Below are positions 52,581-60,381 of a DNA stretch of 64,000 bases, one piece after another. The stretch covers positions 992,001 to 1,056,000 of the forward strand of contig NZ_OZ007001.1 of assembly GCF_963931295.1 (NCBI RefSeq), in the 5' to 3' direction. A program made the position numbers and the translations under genes. How positions within the stretch are numbered: the stretch's first letter is position 1; each line of letters opens with the position of its first letter. The stretch is from an uncultured Mailhella sp. Its GTDB lineage: Bacteria > Desulfobacterota > Desulfovibrionia > Desulfovibrionales > Desulfovibrionaceae. The notes beneath the pieces were generated by a model, which was not told the DNA's origin, searched no databases, and worked only from the letters and a program-made list of their open reading frames with translations.

Positions 52581-52837
52581 CAAAAGCTTCGTCAGCCGTG
52601 CTGACGCCAATGGTTGCGAAAAAAAACCTCTGCGTCTCTCCCAACACAGAGCTTCCCGGCGTTCCGCTCTTGTACCGAAGCCCGACCGAGGACGATCAGC
52701 GCCTGCGCCGAACGACGCAGCGTTTGAAGTGTCCCAGCGTTTTCCACTCGCTCAAAGCGACTCAGATTTTTCTGCCGAAAAAGACCATGCGGGCGGTTGG
52801 ACGGAGCAGATGCACGTCATGATTGCCGCAGGTACCG

Positions 52838-53305
52838 CTAGCGTTCCAGCTTGAAACGGATGCGCAGCACGCCGCCGTCGTCGGGCTTCCACTCATGCGA
52901 CACCCACACAAACTTCCCGCATTCCGCGGTGTGAGCCACATGCTCCCCGATGCAGGGACAGGCATCCAGCGCGCCTTCCGGCGAATCGGGATCGCCGATG
53001 TACACAATGCGCAGCGTGTCACCTGCGCTTTCGGGCAGACGCGACAGGTTGAACATCTTTGCCGCTTCCTCGCGGGCCATGTTCCGGGCTGTCACGGGCA
53101 GATCGCGGGCAAGTTCTCTGTTCACCTCGTCGGCAATGCTGCTTGCGTCCTCGGGCGACAGGTCGTGCGGAAAATGAAAATCCACCTTGGATTTGTTCGC
53201 ATTGATGTGGGTGGAAAAACAACGAGGGCAGCCGTAACGGCGGATAAGCACGCCGCTCAGCGCGTGCTCGGCCGTGTGCATGCGCGGATCATATTCCTTG
53301 CTCAT
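52838..53305 (-). CDS. AlaX-like alanyl-tRNA editing domain protein
   Basis: This 155-residue protein corresponds to the free-standing second additional domain of class II threonyl/alanyl-tRNA synthetases, which removes mischarged Ser or Gly from tRNA-Ala in trans. Zinc ligands are HTAEH near the N-terminus and the Cys-His of CPCIGEHVAHT near the C-terminus. ATG 53305 has AAGGAAGG upstream. Specificity (Ser versus other) cannot be judged. Confidence 0.85.
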   Translation of the reverse strand: MSKEYDPRMHTAEHALSGVLIRRYGCPRCFSTHINANKSKVDFHFPHDLSPEDASSIADEVNRELARDLPVTARNMAREEAAKMFNLSRLPESAGDTLRIVYIGDPDSPEGALDACPCIGEHVAHTAECGKFVWVSHEWKPDDGGVLRIRFKLER

Positions 53306-53854
53306 AACACCTTCCTTAATAATGAATAACGTCCTGCATGTGCTACCGCAAAATACGGCAAAGGAAAAGTTGCGACCAAAGGAAGAGTCCCGGCGTTCCG
53401 CCCACCCTGCCGCAAGTCGGTCGGAGCGCGGCAATCTGGCGCAAAACGTGCCTACACCCTCAGAACAAAAATTTAAACACACAGGGCCTTTTTCCCGCTT
53501 CAAAGGCAAAAAGACGCCATCTTTCCCCTCTGAAAGGCAACTGCAAAGCCCGAATCCCTTTGCTCCCGCTGTTTTGCCGTTTTGCCCCTAAAAAAATAAC
53601 TCGTGATATTTCTCATAGTTATAATAATCTTCTTTTTGAGCCCTCACGACCGAAATTCTAAGGTGTTTCAAATTTTTATACCGACTCAACATACTGAAAT
53701 AAAATAATATTTATTTTTATTTATCGTAAAATTATTACTTTGTTAACATTTTTTTATTGCTTAAATAACGAGTTAATTCTAAGCTCCGCTCATGGAAAAA
53801 GAGGGATTTTCCATATCGGTGTTACAAACCACTTTTTTCAAAGGAATGACTACA
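53306..53854. other. AT-rich upstream region of the porin
   Basis: No gene. The right half (53585-53790) is strikingly AT-rich. A weak promoter can be proposed from TTGTTA (53740-53745) and TAAATA (53762-53767). The leader holds a perfect hairpin ATGGAAAA/TTTTCCAT at 53792-53814. Confidence 0.5.
53792..53814 (+). promoter_or_regulatory. 5' leader hairpin of the porin mRNA
   Basis: Eight-bp perfect stem ATGGAAAA/TTTTCCAT with a seven-base loop, 41 bp before the start codon. Such hairpins stabilise abundant outer-membrane protein mRNAs in other bacteria; the role here is inferred. Confidence 0.4.
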
Positions 53855-55264
53855 ATGAAAAAGCTTACTACGCTTCTTCTGGCTGCCGGCCTCGTTTTTG
53901 CCGCGTCTGCCCCTGCTTCCGCTGTTGATCTTAAGATGGACGGCCAGTATCTGTTCAACTTCGTTACCGGCGAACGCGTCGGCACCGGCCAGAACTTCGA
54001 TCAGGCTGGTCAGCGTCTGCGTCTCGGCATGACCCTTACCGCCAATGAAAACCTGTCCGGCTACTTCCAGGTTCAGGTCGGCACCGGCGTTGACAGCACC
54101 ACCACCTACGACTGGGGCTCCGATACTTCCGGCAACAGCACCAAGGTCGGCATGCGTCAGGCTTACATTGACTGGGTGATCCCCCAGACTGTCGTGAAGG
54201 TTCGCATGGGCCGTCAGCTCGTTGGTCTGCCTGAAGACGCCTTCGGCAAGAACGCCATCATGCATCCCGGCTGGCAGGGCCGCGACGGTATCGTCGTGAC
54301 CGCTCCTGTGACCGACTGGCTCGACCTTACCGCCTTCTGGCTGCGCGGTGCCTACGACAGCATCAACACCTACGACACCGACCAGTCCAACAAGTCCGAC
54401 TTCTTCGCCGCTACGGCCGCCTTCAAGTTCGACGGCTTCTCCTTCACTCCTTATGTGATGTACGCTTCTCTCGACGCTTCCGACGGCGTGTGGAACGATT
54501 CCGCTTCCATGGATGAAGATGGTACAATCACTTGGCCTGGCTACGGCGCTGGCAACGAGCTGAGCACTCCCGACGGCACCAAGATTCTTGCTGACGGCAA
54601 TGCCTTCTGGGCCGGCACCAACTTCGTGATGAGCTACTTCGATCCCTTCGTGCTGAAGGTCTCCGGCGCTTACGGCATGGTTAGTTATGACGCTGCCAGC
54701 AACGGCACCAACTATCAGGACCGCAGCGGCTGGTATGTGCAGGCCAAGGCTTCCTACAAGACCGCCTACGGCACCCCGATCTTCGGCGGCTGGTACGGCT
54801 CCGGTGACGACAGCGACGCCGACTACAAGGGCCAGGGCTGGATTCCTGCCTGGGCCGGTCGTTTCCATCCCACCATCGGTTACTCCGCTGGTGAATTCGG
54901 CCTGTTCGACACCACCGTTCGTCACAACATCTCCGGCACCTGGGGCCTCCAGGCCGGTATCGAAGACGTCAGCTTCCTGCAGGATCTGACCCACAAGTTC
55001 ACCGTCACCTGGTTCCAGGGCACCAACGACAAGAACCAGTGGTCCCTCGAAGAGAACCCCTACAAGTACATGACCGACAACGACAACGTTGTTGAATTCA
55101 ACCTGGCCAGCACCTACCAGATCTACAAGAACCTGACCGCCTGCCTCGAACTCGCCTACATGATCACCGACTACAGCAAGGGCGACCATGCCGAGTGGGC
55201 TGCGGGCAACGAGACCGACAAGGACGGCTGGAGCACCGCTCTTACCTTCCAGTACCTGTTCTAA
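53855..55264 (+). CDS. Desulfovibrio-type outer membrane homotrimeric porin
   Basis: This 469-residue outer-membrane protein has a signal peptide (MKKLTTLLLAAGLVFAASAPASA, mature start VDLKMDGQY) and a beta-barrel pattern with alternating hydrophobic strands, Gly/Tyr/Trp-rich turns and a C-terminal ...ALTFQYLF strand ending in Phe. It matches the abundant porin family of Desulfovibrio. Codon use is strongly biased (ACC, GGC, AAG, TTC), as in very highly expressed genes. ATG 53855 is nine bases from AAAGGA; an upstream in-frame ATG is part of the leader hairpin. A strong terminator follows. Confidence 0.92.
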   Translation: MKKLTTLLLAAGLVFAASAPASAVDLKMDGQYLFNFVTGERVGTGQNFDQAGQRLRLGMTLTANENLSGYFQVQVGTGVDSTTTYDWGSDTSGNSTKVGMRQAYIDWVIPQTVVKVRMGRQLVGLPEDAFGKNAIMHPGWQGRDGIVVTAPVTDWLDLTAFWLRGAYDSINTYDTDQSNKSDFFAATAAFKFDGFSFTPYVMYASLDASDGVWNDSASMDEDGTITWPGYGAGNELSTPDGTKILADGNAFWAGTNFVMSYFDPFVLKVSGAYGMVSYDAASNGTNYQDRSGWYVQAKASYKTAYGTPIFGGWYGSGDDSDADYKGQGWIPAWAGRFHPTIGYSAGEFGLFDTTVRHNISGTWGLQAGIEDVSFLQDLTHKFTVTWFQGTNDKNQWSLEENPYKYMTDNDNVVEFNLASTYQIYKNLTACLELAYMITDYSKGDHAEWAAGNETDKDGWSTALTFQYLF

Positions 55265-55307
55265 TTCGACGCGGACTTAGTCCGCATCGGGTCTGAACCT
55301 GAATGAC

Positions 55308-55344
55308 ACGGGAGAGAATAGCAATATCCTCTCCCGTTTTCGTT
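55308..55344 (+). terminator. Intrinsic terminator of the porin gene
   Basis: Nine-bp stem ACGGGAGAG/CTCTCCCGT followed by TTTTCGTTT. A small hairpin GCGGAC/GTCCGC (55271-55285) precedes it. Confidence 0.9.
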
Positions 55345-55890
55345 TAATGCGTCGGCAGAAGGCAGCCTCTCTGACCTGACGGGCCTCTGCGTCTTTCGCT
55401 CGCACACCTCCGCTGTTGCCCCCTCCGCCGAGCAGAAAAGCGTACTGTTCCCGCGCACGCCAGCCACTCAACCACGGTGTACGAGCAGCGGAACGATGAC
55501 AACATTCGTCGCACACGACGCATCCTCTTGTCGTCATGCCTGAGCTCTGTCGTCATACACCCGGGCGTCGAAGGGCGCAAATCCGCAGCGCACACATGCT
55601 CCGCAGACACGCCCTCACGTAATGGAGTGTAGAAGCACTACAGTACCAAAGAAAACACCATGCCTTGCGTTGTTCCACCTGCCGGCAGCAACGCGCAACA
55701 TGGCAACAAAAGCCTTTCACTGTTTGAGCCTTGCTAAAAAGTTTTCGTAAAAACAAGGCGATATCAAGAACAGAACAACAATCGCAAAACTTGCACAGTC
55801 AGCGATGCCGAATCTTTTCATGCCTGCGAGTTTTTTTGTTTGTGAAAAGTGCATATCGCCGCACGAGCGGTATTAACATGCGTTCGTCGG
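55345..55890. other. Intergenic stretch without a visible gene
   Basis: About 545 bp between the porin terminator and the amidohydrolase promoter. Short frames look non-coding; nothing else is evident. Confidence 0.5.
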
Positions 55891-55918
55891 TTGACAAAAA
55901 ACGGGCAACCAATATTAA
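55891..55918 (+). promoter_or_regulatory. Predicted promoter of the amidohydrolase-fold gene
   Basis: TTGACA at 55891-55896 and TATTAA at 55913-55918, 16 bp apart, giving a leader of about 150 nt before the start codon. Confidence 0.55.
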
Positions 55919-56076
55919 ATGAACTGTTCTTTTCGGACTTTTGTCTCCTGCCGTGAGCGCCCCTCTGCTCTCAGGATTGAACTCCCATCGGCTGAAGCTT
56001 CAAGGCTTCTTCAATATGGGATTCCTCAAGTGCCGCTGGTTGATTAACCGTTGCTCTGCCTTATGGAGGAATCGCC

Positions 56077-56925
56077 ATGATTTTCGACTTTCGTCTTCGT
56101 CCGCCGTACAAGGGATTCAAGAATCTCGGCATCTTCAATCCCGCCTGCAATGAAAAAATCCCTCAGAAGCATCACGGCATGCCGAGCGAGGCCGCTCGGA
56201 AAAAAGATCTCGATCTGTTCTGGAAGGAAATGGAAGACGCCGGCATATCCAGGGGCGTGGTCATAGGCAGGCAGGTGCCCAACGACGCCGCCTCCGTTCC
56301 CAATGACGACGTGCTCGACATGGCGCGCGAGTTCCCCGACAAGATCATTCCCTTCGGCAGCCTCGACATTACCCGCGGCGTTTCCGCCACGCTCGACGAG
56401 CTGGAACGCTGCATCGAAGGCGGCATCAAGGGCATCGCCATGGAGCCCGCCTACGCCATGCCGCCCAGAAAGGCCGACGCCAACGTGCTCTATCCTCTGT
56501 ACGCCCGCTGCGAAAAAGCGGGCATTCCCATGGTTCTGACCCTGAGCTTCTTCCAGGGCACGCTGGAGTATTCCGATCCCTGCACCGTGCAGCACGTGGC
56601 CAACGACTTTCCTCATCTTCAAATCGTCGTCGCCCACGGCTGCTATCCGTGGATTCCCATGATCTTCCAGGTGGCCATCACCAACAGGAACGTGTGGCTG
56701 CTGCCCGACATCTACATGCTGAACCCCACGGCTCCCGGCAATCAGATGTTCGGCGAGGCCATGCAGTGGCTCGACGGCGAACGCATTCTCTACGGTTCCG
56801 CCTGGCCCTGCTATCATCTGAAGCAGGCCGTTCACGATATCGAACGTTTCCGCCTCTCTCAGGAGCACAAGGAAAAATTCTTCTATAAGAACGCCGAAAA
56901 GCTTCTGAACATCAGCCTTTCTTAA
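56077..56925 (+). CDS. Amidohydrolase_2-fold protein lacking most metal ligands
   Basis: This 282-residue protein has the barrel pattern of the amidohydrolase_2 family, which includes zinc hydrolases and decarboxylases. The usual HxH after strand 1 is replaced by RLR (FDFRLRPPYKG), and the usual GSDxP near the end is GSAWP (ILYGSAWPCYH), so three of the normal metal ligands are absent. The strand-6 His is kept (VVAHGCYPWI). It may be metal-free or use another chemistry, perhaps acting on the product of the nearby glycyl radical enzyme. It has its own promoter and terminator, and GGAGG before ATG 56077. Confidence 0.85.
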   Translation: MIFDFRLRPPYKGFKNLGIFNPACNEKIPQKHHGMPSEAARKKDLDLFWKEMEDAGISRGVVIGRQVPNDAASVPNDDVLDMAREFPDKIIPFGSLDITRGVSATLDELERCIEGGIKGIAMEPAYAMPPRKADANVLYPLYARCEKAGIPMVLTLSFFQGTLEYSDPCTVQHVANDFPHLQIVVAHGCYPWIPMIFQVAITNRNVWLLPDIYMLNPTAPGNQMFGEAMQWLDGERILYGSAWPCYHLKQAVHDIERFRLSQEHKEKFFYKNAEKLLNISLS

Positions 56926-56938
56926 TTACCTCTGCCGG

Positions 56939-56971
56939 AAGAACCGTCCGCATGCGGACGGTTCTTTCTTT
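56939..56971 (+). terminator. Intrinsic terminator of the amidohydrolase-fold gene
   Basis: Perfect stem GAACCGTCCGC/GCGGACGGTTC with two-base loop, then TTTCTTT. Confidence 0.9.
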
Positions 56972-57496
56972 CCGCTGCGGATCGCCCTTTCACCCGGAAA
57001 ACAAGACGCAGCTCTCGGGAACGCAGCAATCTCCATTGACTGGTGAAAGAGCTTCCCTGTGAAGAAAATGCATGAAAGACAAATTAAGGATGAATCAGGC
57101 CATCGAACGGAAGAACTTCCCGCGAAACGGCCGTGTTTCAGCTCCCCGACGAAGACTCGCCGCCTGCCCGACTCATGCGACAGACGCGCGGCAAAGACAA
57201 GCTCAGACGATCCGAAACAGGGCGCGCAGCGAATGCAACCGCTGCACGGAAAAAACAGCACCGGTTTCTGAATGCACGCGCACGTCACGCACCTCTACAA
57301 GAATCAGAAGCTGTCGCCTCATACTGTTCTTTTTATCACAATTTGATTCATTCTCTTCTCTTTCAACAATACCTTGTATTTTTTATTATTTTTGCCATTC
57401 TTTCGTCGTTTTTCCCCTCTTTCTCCCTGAAAAAGCCCTTTCATCCTCTCCACTCTCCATTTTCAGGCATGAGGTTTAATTTTTTTTGGGAAAATA
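56972..57496. other. Intergenic stretch, AT-rich at its right end, no gene seen
   Basis: About 525 bp. GC content falls after 57300, with T-rich tracts up to the glycyl radical enzyme promoter. No coding frame is convincing. An activator or sigma-54 site could hide here but I cannot identify one. Confidence 0.45.
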
Positions 57497-57525
57497 TTGA
57501 CAAGCCTTCTGAAAACAGCTAAGGT
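57497..57525 (+). promoter_or_regulatory. Predicted promoter of the glycyl radical enzyme operon
   Basis: TTGACA at 57497-57502 and TAAGGT at 57520-57525 with 17-bp spacing. It implies a leader of about 310 nt. Confidence 0.6.
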
Positions 57526-57593
57526 GCCTTTCAGAAGTTGGTGGCCTTTCAGTGGGCACTCCTCATAGAGTGTACCGGCCTGGGGCCGACATT

Positions 57594-57634
57594 GCCAGTT
57601 CATCACATGAAGAATGTGGTGTGCTGGCTTTTTT
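57594..57634 (+). terminator. Leader terminator 1 of the glycyl radical enzyme operon
   Basis: GCCAG-TT-CATCACAT (57594-57608) pairs with ATGTGGTG-T-GCTGGC (57614-57628) with two G-U pairs, and six T follow. It stands between promoter and gene, so it can only be an attenuator or a guard against upstream transcription. Confidence 0.85.
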
Positions 57635-57684
57635 GTCTTGAAGGCGGCAGTCCTGCTTGCAGCGCCGTCGTTCAGACAACGCTC

Positions 57685-57718
57685 TTGCCGCATCCTGATC
57701 GACAGTCGATGGCGGCAA
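57685..57718 (+). promoter_or_regulatory. Leader hairpin between the two terminators
   Basis: Outer stem TTGCCGC/GCGGCAA and inner stem ATCGA/TCGAT form a compact hairpin. It may belong to an antiterminator or ligand-binding fold. Confidence 0.5.
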
Positions 57719-57780
57719 CAATTTACTGGGTGTTTTGCTCGGACTTTCACCAAAAAGACTCCGCAAGGCAAAACAAAGCA

Positions 57781-57828
57781 GCCTGGAACACATATGTCAG
57801 ATATGTGCGTCCGGGCTTTTTGTTTTTT
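57781..57828 (+). terminator. Leader terminator 2, directly before the ribosome site
   Basis: GCCTGG-CACATAT pairs with ATATGTG-CCGGGC (57781-57816), followed by TTTTTGTTTTTT. The Shine-Dalgarno AAGGAG (57829-57834) comes immediately after. Confidence 0.85.
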
Positions 57829-57840
57829 AAGGAGATTGCC

Positions 57841-60315
57841 ATGAGTATTTGTGACACCACTTGTTGCATGACCGGCCAGGAACAGCGACTCGCCGACGGC
57901 AGAGGTCAGTCCAGCCCCCGCGCCCGCACGAACAAGGCCCTGGAAATCATCAGAAGCGGACGTCCCAAGCTGGATATCGAACGCGCCGTGCTGTTCACGG
58001 AATCCATGAAGCAGACCGAACAGTATCCGCTGGTTCTGCGCTGGGGCAAGGCCATACGCTACGTCATGGAGCACATCGGCGTCGTCATTCAGGAAGGCGA
58101 ACTTCTGGTCGGCACGGTCGGCGGCCCCGGCAGAATTTCCCCTCTGTATCCCGAACTTCGCTGCGGCTGGTTCCCCAAGGGCATGCCCGCCACCCAGAAG
58201 AAGGACGCCTACGCCGTGCGCACCGAAGACATGGAAGTGTTCATGGAAAAGGTGGTTCCCTACTGGAAGGGCAAAACCGCCCATGAACACTATCTGACCC
58301 TGCTGCCCAAGGAAACCCGCGACATCATCTACGGCGACGACGACTACGGCGCCACCGGCCTCATGCAGGACAACTCGAACATCAACTCCACCCTGAACTG
58401 GAGCGGCGTGTTCGACAAGATCATCTACAAGGGCGTGCTGGCGCTCAAGGCCGAAGCCGAACAGCGTCTCGCCGAACTGCAGAACGATCTCGTCCACAAC
58501 CACTACGACAAGATTCCCTTCCTCCAGGCCGTGATCGAATGCTACGAAGGCATGCTCATCTACGCCCGCCGCTACGCCGAAAAGGCGCGCGAACTGGCCG
58601 CCGAAGAAAAGGATCCCGTGCGCAAAAAGGAACTGGAAACCATTGCCTCCAACTGCGAACATGTGCCCGCCTACCCTGCCCGCAACTTCTGGGAAGCCAT
58701 GCAGGCCCACTGGTTCGCTCAGGTGGCCTACCGCGTGGAACAGCAGATCAGCGGCGGCGTGGCCCTGCACCGCTTCGATCAGTACATGAACCCCATCTAC
58801 GTGAAGGATCTCAAGGAAGGCAACCTCACCGAAGACTTCGCCCTTGAACTGCTGGAAGCCATGTGGCTGAAGATTGCCCAGGTGGTTCCCTTCAGCGCCA
58901 CCAACGCCGGCAACTACTGGGAAGGCTACGCCCACTTTGAAAACTGCACCATCGGCGGCGTGGACAAGTACGGCAGAGACGCCACCAATGAGATGACCTA
59001 TCTCATCATCCGCTCCAAGAAGGAATTTCCCCTCCACTATCCGGAAGTCTCCCTGCGCGTTCACTCCGGCACGCCGCACGAACTGCTGCACGCCGCCGCC
59101 GAACTCGTCAAGGAAGGCTGCGGCTTCCCCAAGTTCTTCAACGACGAAGCCATCATCACCCAGCTTCTCGTGAACGGTGCGAGCATCGATCAGGCCCGCG
59201 ACTACTCCGCCGCCGGCTGCACCGAAATCCGCATGCCCAACATAGACACGTACCTGTCACTGGGCGGCAACATCAACCTCGCTGCCGCTCTGGAAATGGC
59301 CCTCAACGACGGCAAGGCTCACTTCGGTCCCAAGTACGAAAAGCTCATGACGCCCTCCGTCGCCAGAAAGGACATCAAAAGCTACGAGGATATCGTTTCC
59401 AACCTGCGGGAATGCATCGACTTTTATGTTCGTCACTTCATGAAGCGCATGTCAGCTCTGGAACTGACCAACAAGCAGTGTCTGGCAGCTCCCTTCATGT
59501 CTTCCCAGAGCGACGTCTGCATGAAGAATCTCACTGACATCCATCAGTGCCTCATTCCCGGCGGGAATCACCACGATACCGGCAACGTCAACTTCAACGG
59601 CTTCGGAACTTGTGCAGAATCACTCTGTGCCATCAAAAAGCTGGTGTACGACGACCACATTCTCTCCCTCGACGAACTGCTCTCTGCCGTAAACAACGAC
59701 TTTGAGGGGCAGGAACCTCTGCGGCAGCTGGTGCTCAATGCGCCCAAGTACGGCAACAACGACCCCTATGCCGATACTGTTGCCCGCAACCTCGACGCCA
59801 TGATCATGACGCTGGTTCATCACTACACGTCCGTATTCGGAGAAAAGTACGTCAAGTACGTGCCCGTGACCTCTCATGTGGGCCTCGGCAACAAAACCTG
59901 GGCCACGCCTAACGGACGCCACGCGCATACCTTCCTGTCCGAAGGCATTTCTCCCACGCAGGGAGCCGATATCAACGGTCCGCTGTGCACCATGATGTCC
60001 ATTGCCAACAGCACAAGCAGGGTCTATCCCAACAGCTGTGCCCGTCTGCTCAACCTCAAGCTCAATCCTCAGGTCGTCAGCGGAGAAAAGGGAACGACCG
60101 ACCTCATGAATCTTATCCGCAACTTCGTGGACCTCAAGCTCTGGCATGTCCAGATAGGCATTTACAACAAGGAAGTGCTGCTGAAGGCCAGAGAACATCC
60201 CGAAGACTACAAGAACCTCATCGTGCGTGTGGCAGGCTACAGTGCCTACTTCGTAGAACTGAGCCCCAGCATGCAGGGTGAAATCATCGCTCGTACGGAA
60301 CATGAAATGATGTAA
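57841..60315 (+). CDS. Glycyl radical enzyme of the GCxE type, substrate unassigned
   Basis: This 824-residue enzyme belongs to the pyruvate formate-lyase-like family of diol dehydratases, C-S and C-N lyases and decarboxylases. The thiyl Cys and base Glu are in AAGCTEIRM (Cys460, Glu462), and the radical Gly in the C-terminal RVAGYSAYF (Gly799). The N-terminus (KALEIIRSGRPKLDIERAVLFTESMK) is most like the isethionate and dihydroxypropanesulfonate lyases. However, in the segment aligned by position with the sulfonate-binding Arg of isethionate lyase (about 176-195) I see QDNSNINSTLNWSG and no Arg. No microcompartment or aldehyde dehydrogenase genes are near. Start 57841 has AAGGAG; the frame open to 57538 crosses both leader terminators. 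Confidence 0.93.
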   Translation: MSICDTTCCMTGQEQRLADGRGQSSPRARTNKALEIIRSGRPKLDIERAVLFTESMKQTEQYPLVLRWGKAIRYVMEHIGVVIQEGELLVGTVGGPGRISPLYPELRCGWFPKGMPATQKKDAYAVRTEDMEVFMEKVVPYWKGKTAHEHYLTLLPKETRDIIYGDDDYGATGLMQDNSNINSTLNWSGVFDKIIYKGVLALKAEAEQRLAELQNDLVHNHYDKIPFLQAVIECYEGMLIYARRYAEKARELAAEEKDPVRKKELETIASNCEHVPAYPARNFWEAMQAHWFAQVAYRVEQQISGGVALHRFDQYMNPIYVKDLKEGNLTEDFALELLEAMWLKIAQVVPFSATNAGNYWEGYAHFENCTIGGVDKYGRDATNEMTYLIIRSKKEFPLHYPEVSLRVHSGTPHELLHAAAELVKEGCGFPKFFNDEAIITQLLVNGASIDQARDYSAAGCTEIRMPNIDTYLSLGGNINLAAALEMALNDGKAHFGPKYEKLMTPSVARKDIKSYEDIVSNLRECIDFYVRHFMKRMSALELTNKQCLAAPFMSSQSDVCMKNLTDIHQCLIPGGNHHDTGNVNFNGFGTCAESLCAIKKLVYDDHILSLDELLSAVNNDFEGQEPLRQLVLNAPKYGNNDPYADTVARNLDAMIMTLVHHYTSVFGEKYVKYVPVTSHVGLGNKTWATPNGRHAHTFLSEGISPTQGADINGPLCTMMSIANSTSRVYPNSCARLLNLKLNPQVVSGEKGTTDLMNLIRNFVDLKLWHVQIGIYNKEVLLKAREHPEDYKNLIVRVAGYSAYFVELSPSMQGEIIARTEHEMM

Positions 60316-60323
60316 TCTGTCAC

Positions 60324-60353
60324 GGACTCTCCTGCCCTGCGACAGGAGAGTCC
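60324..60353 (+). promoter_or_regulatory. Intercistronic hairpin between radical enzyme and transporter
   Basis: A perfect 11-bp stem GGACTCTCCTG/CAGGAGAGTCC with an eight-base loop and no T run. It may stabilise the upstream message or act as a processing site, so that the enzyme is made in excess of the transporter (inference). Confidence 0.6.
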
Positions 60354-60381
60354 ACAAGTAAAAAGACAACAGAGAAACGCC

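Larger units (their letters stand above)
52242..52837. other. Intergenic stretch, AT-rich then without a clear gene
   Basis: It holds an A/T-rich tract, a possible 32-residue Cys-containing frame (52371-52469, minus) and a bidirectional terminator (52543-52580). Longer frames in all six phases look non-coding. Confidence 0.45.

Noticed and set aside
57538..57840. N-terminal extension of the glycyl radical enzyme frame by 101 codons
   Set aside because: It crosses two intrinsic terminators, has a TTG start without ribosome site, and the family N-terminus begins near 57841 after a perfect AAGGAG.
57841..60315. Calling the enzyme isethionate sulfite-lyase or dihydroxypropanesulfonate lyase
   Set aside because: The general N-terminal likeness is not enough; the region expected to carry the sulfonate-binding Arg has none and the usual partner genes are missing.
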